Part shown: one piece after another, positions 10,762 through 22,071 of the stretch | How the letters are laid out: the number at the start of each line of letters is the position of its first letter | Numbering within the stretch: the stretch's first letter is position 1 | Origin: Porodaedalea pini | Taxonomy: Eukaryota; Basidiomycota; Agaricomycetes; Hymenochaetales; Hymenochaetaceae | DNA: 64,000 nt | Direction: 5' to 3' | Assembly: GCA_002794775.1 (NCBI GenBank) | Contig: NBAY01000003.1 | Location: forward strand, 1,364,001-1,428,000 | Program-made: the position numbers and the translations under genes | The notes under the pieces: model-generated | Told to the model about the DNA's origin: nothing | What the model saw: only the letters and a program-made list of their open reading frames with translations | The model's database searches: none

Positions 10762-12978
10762 ATGGACACGTCCTCCAACGTTAAACCGTCGCAGTTTCTT
10801 CGTAAAACCAAGTCGCTTCGTTCACTTGGCAGCCTCAAAGACCCTACCAAGTGTGTGGAATGTAAATACGAGCTGCCGTCGCATAGTCGCAAATGCGCGA
10901 CAGGCAAAGCCAATCTCTGTCTCACTTGTGGTCGCGACAAGACCTTCAACCACAATGATTCAGTTTGTGCCCTCGTCGACAAGAATCGTGCATAATGGTC
11001 ACCCGATCCTGAGGCGGACAAACACGCCGCAGCCCTGCGCAAACAAGGCGACTTACCGCCCACCCCCGAAGTCGAATCACAACAATCTCTCAAACGTTCC
11101 AATTCTGAAGAGGAGCATTCGGCACACCCTCACCCGCCTAACATACCGGAGGACATGGAGCAGGACGACCTCTATGTCACGGAAAACCCAGCTAGCCAGG
11201 CCCCCCAAGTCTACGACGAAGTCATGGGCGTTATCGATGGTGAGGCAGAAGATCCGGCTATCGCCGCCAGAGTTAACGAAAGTTTCCGGTCGCTTTCCCT
11301 GGACACACTCGACTCAATTAAGAAGTCCATAACGAGGTGGACCTCCGAGGCCCAATGGTACGAAGACCCCACAAACGCCGGTGTCATGCTGTCCAGGATT
11401 GGCAGCGATCTCGTGTCATGGATTAGTAAAGCCAACATGTTGGACGATGAAACAGTGTTGGGTAACCAAGCTAACGATGCTCTCAATTCTTTCCACTCCA
11501 CATTCCGTCTTCATTCCCCGGAACATAAACATGTCTTTGAAGACGTGTATCAATCCGCGTCAGCGATCCGTGATCACCAGATTTCCGATGACCTTTCATC
11601 CATGAATTGTTCTATTTCTTCTCTTACTGCTATGGTTTCCTCCCTTGTTGACAAAACTGATAAACTCGAAAAACAGGCTGCGTCTGCTTCGTCCTCTTTT
11701 ACTCACAAATTTCCCGCATCCTCCGCTAGCACTAACCAAACAGGAAAAATGCTTAAAGACCCTATCGGTGTTCGATTTGTTCATGATCCCAAGTTCCCGC
11801 CTCCACTTCCTATTATGAAACAGTGCATCCAGACCCCCAAGAATGGGAAGATGGAATATGCTGAAGCTATCGCCAAAACCCGCATTCCTGGGTCCGGCTT
11901 CCGCATGGATTCTGACGGTACTATCTACGCCCCCGATGGATATGCCCATTCAGCTCATAATGCCCCCCGCTCGACTGAGCCGGCAACCAAAATCTATTAC
12001 CCCCCAGTCGAATCAACTGGCACTGATCGTGATGGTTTCACCACTGTCACATATGCGAAGGTAGTGCAGAAAAAACCCAAAACGACCCCCACGAAAGTAG
12101 TTCGTGTCACGGAGCAGAACCCTGACGGGGAAATTACAACCTTGCCTATCAACAGATCTAACGGATCTGTTAATACTTGTGTCCATAATGTACGCTGCAT
12201 TTACTTCGCCCTCCCGGGTGACCTAGTGGTTTGACCGCCTCCTCAGTCCATTAAAAACACAATCCGTGCTGGACTTAGAGGCAACCCCTCCTTCAAACAT
12301 CTCGTCATTCTTAACGTTGAATATACCTCTAACAGCAACTTACTTGTTGCATTCACTAACATTCGTTCAGACTTCGACTCTCAATATACTGCCCTCATCA
12401 ACCAGCTCAACCGCATTATTAACATCAACGGCGCTAGGGCCTTTACCCCTTCACCACAATTCAAAATGGTAATCCCGGGTGTCCCGGTGTTTGACAAGGA
12501 CACCAAGCTCCTTTACTCAGAAAAGGACCTATTTGATGAAATTTCCTCTCTTCCTCAATTTGAGGAAAAAGAATTCATGTTTCCACCCAGATTCATGTCG
12601 TCTGTCAAGAGACTGAATGAATGTGATTTCTGCAATGTTTCCATTGTCCTCAAAGACTCTGATCGGCTTTGTTTTGACCATTTCTTCCTTCACAATAACT
12701 GTTCTGTTCCAGTGTTTGGGGTAATCCGTCGCCTCAAAGAAATGAAAGTGAGACTCACAATTAACCAATGTGACAACTGTCACCGCCTGGGTCACCCTGC
12801 ATCAAAATGTCATTCGGTTGCACAATGCGCAATCTGTTCAGAACCACATCACACTTCCATCCACGTCACCAAGTGCACTCCGTGCACTGCTGCCAACAAC
12901 TTGCACTGTGAACACTTCGCATTCTGCATTAACTGCCATGGAAATCACAGTGCATGGTCAACAGACTGCCCTGCCTGA
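10762..12978 (+). pseudogene. LINE ORF1 (zinc-knuckle protein) with two in-frame stops
   Basis: One frame of 739 codons runs from the ATG at 10762 to a TGA at 12976-12978, interrupted only by TAA at 10993-10995 and TGA at 12232-12234. The N-terminus has paired cysteines (CVECKYELPSHSRKC, CLTCGRD). The middle is disordered and charged with a helical stretch. The C-terminus holds a run of CCHC-type knuckles: CDNCHRLGHPASKC, CAICSEPHHTSIHVTKC and CINCHGNHSAWSTDC. Such proteins bind the element RNA. With only two stops in 2.2 kb the copy is fairly young or the ORF was under selection until recently. Confidence 0.85.
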
Positions 12979-13004
12979 TGCAACTACCAATCCCCTTACT
13001 AATC

Positions 13005-16000
13005 ATGATGGACAAACTTACCTTTTTTTCTCTTAACGTCCATGAATCTGAACCCACCTCTGATCTTCTTTTCCGTGAACTATTTCAATGTGGTCCATCC
13101 TGTCCTGACGTTATTTGCCTACAGGAAATCCCCATTCTGTGCATGATTTCACCTTCTAAAACTAACCCCAACGGCGACCCTGGTTACACTACCAGGAATG
13201 TCAACCCGTTCATTGCTTATCTCCCACCTTCCTTTTCTTCCTAACGTCTCAGATGCGCGATCTTCATTCACTCGCACATTGCTCATCTTTGTCAATCTCT
13301 TCCTCACCTTTCTCGCCTGCAGTTTCAAGTAGTCATTGAGCTACAGCGCAGAAACACTCTACCCCCCTTAATTATTTAGAACATCTATAACTCACCTTCC
13401 TCTCATTCTTTTGAACACCCATTCCCAGTTCTGCCACCTAACAATTCTCACATTTTTGTTGGTGACTTTAACTGACATGCAGCCCCTTGATCGTCCCCTT
13501 CACATAGCATTCACTTTATCGCTGCCACTCCTTTTCTCAATTGGATTGATTCCAATCTTCTTATCATTTGCAACCCCCATGACACCCTAACTTTCATTCA
13601 TCCTCGGGGCTCTTCCACCCTCGATTTAGCTTTAAGCACTTCGGACATTGCACTGTTCATTACCCAATCCATTTGTATTGGCGACCCCTCACTTGAGGCT
13701 CATTCAGACCATCTTCCTCTTACGTTTCACCTTCCCGCTTCCTTTTCTCCACCTCCTGACATTCACCTGTTACGACTCATTCGCAAGCATGATGTCCCTA
13801 CCTTGATCGCCCTTTTTCATGATTCTAAATTATTTCACTTTTCTCTCTCAGGAGTCAGCGATCCTGACCTGCTTGAGTGAAAGCTCGCAGATTTTCATAA
13901 TTCCTTCTCCCTTTTTGCTGCATGCTTCCTTCAGAAGCACAAACCCTGGACTTACTTTGGTCCACATTCTTGGTGGTTGGAACAGTGCCAGTGTGATTAT
14001 CATGCCCTCCGGGCTGATCCTTCTGATGATACTTGCCGAAACCTTCGTCGCAGTCTCGCTCAAGCCAAATCTACATTTTTCGGAAACTTGTTACACAAAT
14101 CCAATTATAGTACAATTTGGCAGCATCAATACTTCGGTATGGCCCGCTGTCGTCACCCTATTGGTACCCTTCAACTACCTAGCGGACAATACATGCTTAG
14201 CGAAGACGAAAAATCTGAACTGTTTTGCGCAACATTTTTTCCCCCACTTGCAGCAGGAACTCACACTGATCACACTCTTCCACCCCTGTCTGAAGTCAAG
14301 CCAGTCTCGACTGATGAACTCCTCCGGGCCCTTAGTGGCACGGATGACAACTCTTCCCCGAGCATTAATTCGCTCTCTTACTTGCATTTAAAACTCTTCA
14401 TTCAATTGGAAATGTCCTTTTTCACAAATTTGTTTTCCCTTTGTTTACAGTTTGGTTTTTTTCCCAATCCATTCAAACAATCTATCATCACTTTCATTCT
14501 GAAGCCAAAACGAACAAACTTTTCCCTTCCCAGATCTTTTTGCCCTATTACTCTCGTCAACACGATGGGTAAACTTTTCAAACGAATCTTGTTTAACTGC
14601 CTTCAACCTTTTTTTGAACAAACCTCCCTTATTCCCTCTTCTCAACATGGCTGCCGCAAGGGACTTTCTTCTCTTATGGCTTGCTATGAACTCCTGCATT
14701 TCAATAACTTCCAACCCTTAATTAATTCCCAAGTTTCTTCTTGTGAGCAGGGCCCTCATGAACCCCTTAAAAGATGCCTTCTCACCTCTGTTCTTACCAT
14801 TGACATTCAGGGCTTCTTTGATAACATTTCTCATCCCTTACTCATTGACCATTTAACACATTCTCGTGTTCCCTCCAACCTTATTCATTGTCTTTCACAC
14901 TGGCTTTGTGATCAACCCATTTCACTTCAATTCAATTCCTTTTCTTCCAACATTTTTCTTAAACCAAACTGTAGTGTTCCTCAGGGTTCCCCGCTTTCAC
15001 CCCTTATTTCTGTTTTCACCATAGCCCCAGCCATTGAGGCTTATTATCGTCGATATTCCCCCGAATGTCCTCTTTTTGCTTACATGGACAATCATTTACT
15101 GGCTGCACACTCTCTTAGTATGCGCACCAACCTTATTTGCCTTAAAAACCAATTCCTTTTCCTTTCCCTTCAATTCTAACAACTCGGTCTTTCTATTGAT
15201 CCTGATTCTCTTGAACTTATTCATTTCACTCCTTTCATGGCTTGTTCTTATTTTGAATGATCTTACCCCACCCAACCTGAACACCAACCTTCACTTATCC
15301 TTTCTCCTTCACTCATCATCCCACCTCATACACATATTACTTGGCTTGGCTTAATTTTTCATCATTGTCTTTCCCTTCTCTTCATCTTCAATCATGAGCT
15401 AACAAAGCTCTTTCTACCATTCTTCAATGCTCTTTTCTTTTCAATTCTTCATCCAGGGCGTACCTTGAATATCAACACCTTCTCTACTTCAACCTTATCT
15501 GGTCAGTGTCCCTATACAGCACCCTTTTATTTACCCCATCACTGTCTATCAGTACACATCTTCAACTGGTACAAAACCACTTTCTTTCTTTAATCTTTTC
15601 ATCTTCTGTCAATAAACTGGCAGCAGAATCCCTTCTTTCTATCCCTCCTATCGACCTTGTTGTCAAATTTCAAGCCAAATGTTTCATTTCTTCTTATGTA
15701 TCATTTCATAAACCGTCACTACCTCCTTCAGCGGACTTGTGCAATCAACTCCCCACATCTCTTTCTATTCCACATTCACTTCTATACCCTCATTTTACGC
15801 ATGTTCATTCTCATCTTACACTTGTTCTCCTTTTGACATGGGCCCAAAGTGGCTCAGCTCATCATTCCTTTCTTAATCTCTATAATCATCCCCCACCTTT
15901 CCAATATTTCCTCTTCACTGATAGTTCTATCATTGACTCAGATGGCGTCCCAACCGGCAGTCACAGATATTCCATTATGCACAACTGACATGAACTGGCA

Positions 16001-16834
16001 TCCTTCTCTTCAGAGGCACACACTCTATCCAACATCCTCTTCAAAGAGCAACAAGCACTTATAGCCAGCATTGCGCAATTCACTTCCATGTTTACCAATT
16101 GCCAAACCCCTCTTTTTTTGCACGTCATCACAGACTCAGCAACATGTGCACAGCTTATTTTTGAGGACAACTACCAGCATTCACCCTTTATCATCGCCTT
16201 CCACAGGATTTGCAGCATCTTCTTAGCCACTCATCATCCATCTACAACTATTATGGTCCAGTGGCTACCGTCTCATATGGGGCTTCCTGGTAACGTGTGA
16301 GCAGATCAGCTTGCCGTCCTTGCTGCCAAGTCTAGGCACAAACACCCTGCGCCAGATACCCTAATCAACATTAACGTGCGCTTCAAGGCTGATCTACTCG
16401 CCAAGTGGAAAAACCGCCTTATCAACCTCAAGGGTCATCGCAGCTTTATAGCAGCACCCTTCCTCTCATATCCTTGCCACCAGTTACAGTCATTTTCATG
16501 TCTCCCACTGGAGAAGCGCATTGCGTGTAACCTCCAAACCAAAGCCGTCAGCCTTTTGCTTGACGCTAATGAATTGCATAATCGGAACTTGACCAGTTGA
16601 TGTCTGGACCCAGCCTGTATCTGTCATGATGTCCGCCATTTGCTTAACATCTGCCCATTCTTTTCAAATGTCCGAAAACAATTATTTCACCAACCTATTT
16701 TGCCACTTTCCTTTTCGTCATGGTTCCTTCCATCTAATTTCATGCTTCTTTTACAATTTGCATACTTTTCATTTTGTCGTCCTCCCAATCCAATGCCCCT
16801 TTTTTCTGATCTACCCCATAACCTTCATGTTTGA
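13005..16834 (+). pseudogene. LINE ORF2 (endonuclease, reverse transcriptase, RNase H), broken
   Basis: The N-terminal AP-like endonuclease is visible as FFSLNVHE, DVICLQEIP, a stop-interrupted VGDFN and SDHLPLTFHLP. The reverse transcriptase is in the same frame (LPRSFCPITLVNTMGKLFKR; HGCRKGLSS; LTIDIQGFFDNISH; VPQGSPLSPLISV). Its catalytic box reads AYMDN, so the second Asp of the usual YxDD is Asn. A net frameshift between about 15180 and 15500 moves the rest to another frame. RNase H follows (LFTDSSIID; QWLPSHMGLPGN; ADQLA), then a Cys-His end (CLDPACICHDVRHLLNICPF). Several in-frame stops (for example at 13474 and 13877) rule out function. Confidence 0.85.
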
Positions 16835-16984
16835 TTAACTATCTTTTACGCATTTTTTTCCAAATATCGTTGACCTACGATTTGTGCACCCTGTAGTTTC
16901 CTTTTTTTTTCATTTGTCTCTTGTAGTTCAATAGGTGCGAGCCCAGGCATCACAGCAAGTTAGATCAATGAAGGACTGATAAGT

Positions 16985-17019
16985 GGTTAGATTGGTTCAA
17001 AGCTCTGAACCAATCTAAC
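16985..17019 (+). repeat. Left terminal hairpin/TIR of the KDZ candidate
   Basis: GTTAGATTGGTTC (16986-16998) and GAACCAATCTAAC (17007-17019) are perfect complements around an 8-nt loop. The same hairpin, with a T-A pair changed to C-G, ends the element at 31599-31634. Confidence 0.75.
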
Positions 17020-17257
17020 TGTATATTGAGTGTAGAGTTTTACAGTAACACTACTACATATGTAAAATAATGCTTCATAAAAAAGAGAGATGAAAGAACA
17101 GTTCAAAATGCAAAGGAGAAAAGCTCAAATGAAAGGAGTAGAACAGATCAATATTCATGCGAGTAAAGGAAGTCTTGTCTGAGAGTATAGAATGGTTCAC
17201 AGGGAGTGTTGATATTAGATGTATGAAAGATGTTAGAACGACTCCTTAATATAACAA

Positions 17258-20200
17258 CTACCTGCGCGCTACAGACAGAAAAGTTAGACAACCCATATAA
17301 ATGTAACACAAGAACTTACCATGCTTACGAGGTTCATTAGGAGAAGACTTGCATTTCAGTGGCTGATGAGTGTTTACTCCAGTGTTATGGGGTACTGTGT
17401 TTGAGGCCAAAGCCTCTTCTTCAAAAAGTAAGCCGCAGTCAGTAAATAGATCCCTAGCATTGCTAGCCATCGCATGATAGATGGCCTTTTTATGAGATGC
17501 ATATGCAGAAGACCCAAGTGAGCCAGATCTTTGCATACTGGAAGCCGCCATAGCCCATGTCATTGACAGTACCTCAAAGCCACGAATCAATCTTTTGAAC
17601 TCTTCCTCGACAATGATGATTTCTTCTTGCCAGCAATCCTGAGAAGCATGTGAGCGGAACCAAAGTACACGATCCTCTACAAAAGCATCAGCTCGTGAGG
17701 TTTATGAGAAGCATGGATGTACCTTCTTTCACCCATTCCTGAGAGTCCCTTTCTTTGCGACCCATTTTCCATACCCATCCGTCAGTCTTCCCCTTGACCC
17801 AAGCTCATGAGGTTCAGTGATTGAAGGGTGATACATATCCTCTTCTTTCAATGGATGTAGGGTAGTGTCCACTTCATCCATACCCAGAGTGACAAGTGCA
17901 GCACGCGTAGTCCGATATTCATTAGCCCATTTCCACTTCCTGTTGTCTGCCTGCTTTCGTGCTCTCACAGTCCTAGTCTTGTCTTGCTTTCCAAATCCAT
18001 ATTTGTTTTGCTGGCTTTCTAAGTAGCTACGTTCCTGAAGAGCAGCCTTTAGACCTTGGAGATCATCATACGCTTCACCTTCCTGCAGTTTGTACTCAAT
18101 ATCAGCAAGTTCTTCAAGATGATGGAATGCACATTCATCCTTGGTAAAGGAAGACGGGAGCCACAGATTCTCGTCTTCGATGTCACCCTTGTGCTTGTCA
18201 ACAATCTCCCATACACTTGGCATGAATAATGCTTGCTGGGAGCGCCATTTCTTCACTTCATGTTCTAATGCAATGCGAGCAGATTTTAAGGACTGAAGTC
18301 CACTCTTGGACTTCAAGTCTCGCCTGTACATAAAATTTTAGTTATATTATTGAAAATCATATGAGCGATGGACTGACTGACAAAACTGAATTGAAATTCC
18401 AGTACTTATGAATATAGCAGTTTTTCCTCTTGCTTTCAGATGGAGTCCATCCCCACATTTCAGCGCCTCATTCTCAAGTGCCTTTGCTCAGGAAGGATCT
18501 AGGAAATGGCAAAGATTCAGTAAAATGGATTTGCAAAGCACAAGTGCAGGTTCCAACGACTGCAACAACTAATGTAACTTACAAGTGAGATTGGGTCGAT
18601 AGACACTAACCCATTCACCTTTTGAGTCCTTGTACAGCTGTGTGTCCATTCCCTCCCACTGCTTAATGAGTCTCTCACCATATATATGCCACATGCTCAA
18701 ATCCAAGGACTCAAAACTGATTTTTGCTTTATCAAAGGTTTCCTGCGCAATTTTATAGCACCTAGCAAGAATTCATGCTATGATGTAAATTAGTATCTCC
18801 TGTCTTAATAGAGAGATGTTATTTAAGACATACCCAACAATTCAATCTTGGACCAGTTCCATGCTCTGATGATATCATCAAGGGTATTGCATTGATGTCC
18901 AGGTCCCATCTGCTTAGTACTTCTGGCAACCAGATTTGCTTCTGACCACCAGTGCTCAACTTCTTCTCTGTCAGTATGCCTGACACCATCCATATAATTA
19001 AAAGAAAATCCATATTGACATGATTCGATATGACCAAAGAGATGCAACTTGCCGACAAGAATCTTCATGTCACAAATCATGTCAAGAGACTTGGGAAAGC
19101 ACTTCTCAAACCTCTCTATGAGTTTTACAGAGTACTGGCAGCCTATATCATATGATAGAATGAGTTGTTGGATCAATTCCTTGCCTTTTAGAGCACCCGC
19201 CAGGGCATAATCAACATTGATGTGCCTACAAATACAGCATGAGAGTTCAATTATGAGTGAGACTATCAGTGGATATATACTTACCTTTCACTGTACTGTA
19301 GATCAACTGCTCCCTCCAGCTCCCCAAGACTGTTGTGGAGATCCTGATGCCGCTGGCCTCAGAATCAGCTCTATTAGGCTCCGAGTTCTGGTTATTTGGT
19401 GTTGTTTGGCTAGAGCCTCTGGTCTGTCTTTGTGTCCTTTGTATGCCGCTCAGAGGCTCAACCCTCTGTTGGTTATTTAAACACTCATGTAAATGTCTTA
19501 AAAATGGAAGTTTAGTTCCCCTGAGTCAGTCCCAGTCTTTAGTTCTCGTCTCCGTCGCCGTTCAGTGTCGTTCCATCCGTTCCGTCCGTTCCATCTCAAG
19601 TCCTGTTTTCGGCCAAATCTTGCTTTCGCTATATCGCCCTCAGTTCTTAACCGATTCTCAACCTCTCTTCAGATTCTTAATCTCGTCGAAAATCGCTTTC
19701 GAACACTGTCTTTCCTTGCACGATTCCGAGCCTGCGTCATAGAGCTACGAAAATAGCTTTTGGTTCGGGAGTTCTGTGCGTTCCGCCAGCCGCAACCAGT
19801 GCAACTGCCATATCTCCGTCAATTCTGCACCGCATCTCGAGATCTTTTCAGATTCAGAATCGTCTCGACGAATCGTTTTGATTACTGTCTTCACTGGCAA
19901 GTTTCCGAGCCCGGGTTGTCAAGATCGTAGTCGCTCTTTGTTCTCCGACCACATTTAGGCACGTTTTGCCAGTCGTCCTTTGTACTCGCGTCCTTGAGTC
20001 GACACCTAGCCCCAAGTATTCCCCTACACTTCCCTACACTTCCTGACACTATCCCCTCCATCAGACATATTAGAGTGAACCCCCAGTGGCCGAACTCAAC
20101 CAGGTCCGAGTCTGCCAGTAGACCATACCATCACCTTACACTGTGCTTGCACAAAACCATAACGAGGCCACTGGCATTCTGGCCACAATATTTCAACATG

Positions 20201-21790
20201 TTCACATTGTCAATTGCGTGAAATCTAGAACATGTAGATTTCTTCAAGTGCAGTCAGAATTAGATTATGATTATTTGTGTGGCTCACATACCTCCTCCTT
20301 GAGTTTGCCATATTTCTTTATATGCATATCTAGATCTTCTTGCTTTCTAACATATCCCCATCTACCCCACAATGCCTTCTCGTGAAGATTATTCTTTTTG
20401 TTCAAGCCAATGAGGTGGAAGTCCGCATTGACTGATATGTTCTTTTGATTCTTGTAGCTTTTGTTATAATGATCAGAAATAGAGCGTAGTACATGTTCAG
20501 AAAGCTTACTGCAGACTAAGATCCTGTTCAGTATTGAGACTGGGAAGGGGACAAGCCAGACAGACAACTGCAAATGATCTGCGTGGCCGACTGAGTGACG
20601 TATTGTCAACCTTATGAAGCTGACCACTCCTCCGCTCAGCGAGTAGGAACTGCCAGTAGTGCGCAATATGTATAAACTGCTGGGAAGGGACCTAATTTAT
20701 CAGAATGAATTTGACTTCCAGGAAGACCAAATTCAATTAATCAAACATACCTTAACCTTTGAAGGAATGAAATTATTGGTCTTCTTTCGAAGCCTGATCA
20801 TATAGTCATATGCAGACTTCTTCAAGACAGTAGTATGTGTATGAAAATCCCGCAGCGCATTAAACGTGAATGCTACCTGGGGTAACTTGATGGATGTGGG
20901 AAAGAGTCCATATCTTATTGGTTGTAAAATGACATCATCCTTTCCCGCACATGCACAGTATATGATCCAGCATTTATGTATCCCATTTACATCTCCTATG
21001 GTAAAGTCATAGCCCTCAGAAGTGGTGGAAGGACATTCACAGCTGGCATGCCCCAGATGAATCTTGAGACCCAAGAAAGCAAGATCGATGCACTCAAAAT
21101 ATTTGCCAGTCCATCTCTCCACCCAATGGAACAGGCAACAGACGTGACACTCCAGTAAACACGTTTCACAGACCACATCGACTTGCACACAGTCAAAGCA
21201 ATGGTATAGGTGCAACTTCCCTTCCCTACCGCATTTGCACAAACTACCAACATTCAGATTGTACTCAACGTCCATAATAAGGTCTTGGATTCTGCTCTTA
21301 TATTCTGAAAACCCTGATAGCAGGTGTTCTGCAGATTGCGGCTTATTATATATAAGAAAGAGGACCTGAACAACAACATTGTATGCTTACCATGATCACT
21401 TTGCTTTCACTGTCTTGTGCTTCACTTTCTTCCCAGCAGGGAATTTGCAGTTCGAGGAGCTTGTGACATACATGTAAGTTATTATCATCATACAACATTT
21501 TGTGGCCACTCACCGCTGTTGTCTCAGTAGGTTTTCCGACTGAGTTCATGACATCAGCCATGAGTTGCTCTTGTGTGCTGTTCTGTCTCAAACAAGTCAG
21601 GCAGTGTTCTTGCCAAAGCAGAGAAGGAACTTGCCTGTCATAAGCACCCACCTGCTGACCTTGATTCAACTCCAGAAACGTTGATCCCTTCGACATCTTC
21701 ATTGCTGTCGCTGGTATCACTGCTGTCACTGTCGTGGCTCCTTACATAGTATTCATTCACTTTAGGTAGGATGGAGGTCTTGCGAGCCAT
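17258..21790 (-). pseudogene. KDZ transposase with CxC2 cysteine cluster, interrupted
   Basis: Read on the minus strand from ATG 21788-21790: an acidic N-terminus (MARKTSILPKVNEYYVRSHD...), then the KDZ-associated cysteine cluster (CKCGREGKLHLYHCFDC; VVCETCLLECHVC), then ADFHLIGLNKKNN, the first part of the catalytic core. The core continues with VNMLKYCGQNASGLV and CKHS, is cut by a solo LTR, and resumes with LGELEGAVDLQYSER, HINVDYALAGALKGKEL, LSYDIGCQYSVKLIERF, LFGHIESCQYGFSFNY and DREEVEHWWSEANLVA. The C-terminal helices contain WRSQQALFMPSVWEIVDK. KDZ (Kyakuja-Dileera-Zisupton) proteins are RNase-H-fold transposases expanded in Agaricomycetes. The reading across introns looks coherent apart from the LTR, which would prevent translation of the core. 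The 3' end is approximate. Confidence 0.8.
19334..20140. mobile_element. Solo LTR (807 bp) inside the KDZ catalytic exon
   Basis: Begins TGTGGAGATCCTGA and ends CACCTTACA (TG...CA), flanked by the 4-bp duplication CTGT at 19330-19333 and 20141-20144. Removing it with one duplication restores an uninterrupted KDZ frame (CKHS joined to LGELEGAVDLQ on the minus strand). The start resembles the solo LTR at 54248 (TGTAGATCCTGA). No coding capacity is seen inside. Confidence 0.8.
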
Positions 21791-22071
21791 GGCCGAAAGT
21801 AATCATCGAGGAAGAACTGAGGTGGTCAGTATATATACCTTTTGTATAACAAAGCACAACATTGTCTTTATCTCTATCAGGCCACATGGCTGGGCCACAA
21901 GCCTTATATACATAAACAATAAATTATGTGTCTACAAAGTCCATGAAAATGCAATGATATTCGGAGAATGGAGGAATGCTGTTGTCATCCTAATTCATGA
22001 GTTTGTATGAGAAGCCTGGGCAAGAGTAGAATGAAAGGCGTGACTCACTATGATCTGCAAAACCATACAAC

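Larger units (their letters stand above)
10630..16960 (+). mobile_element. Degenerate LINE (non-LTR retrotransposon, Tad-like layout)
   Basis: Two consecutive plus-strand coding regions, a nucleic-acid-binding ORF1 with CCHC knuckles and an ORF2 with endonuclease, reverse transcriptase and RNase H, are the layout of fungal Tad/I-type LINEs. Neither terminal repeats nor a clear poly(A) tail are visible; the 3' end near 16.96 kb is inferred from the start of the next element. The plus strand is strikingly C/T-rich throughout ORF2. Stops and a frameshift make it non-autonomous. Confidence 0.85.
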
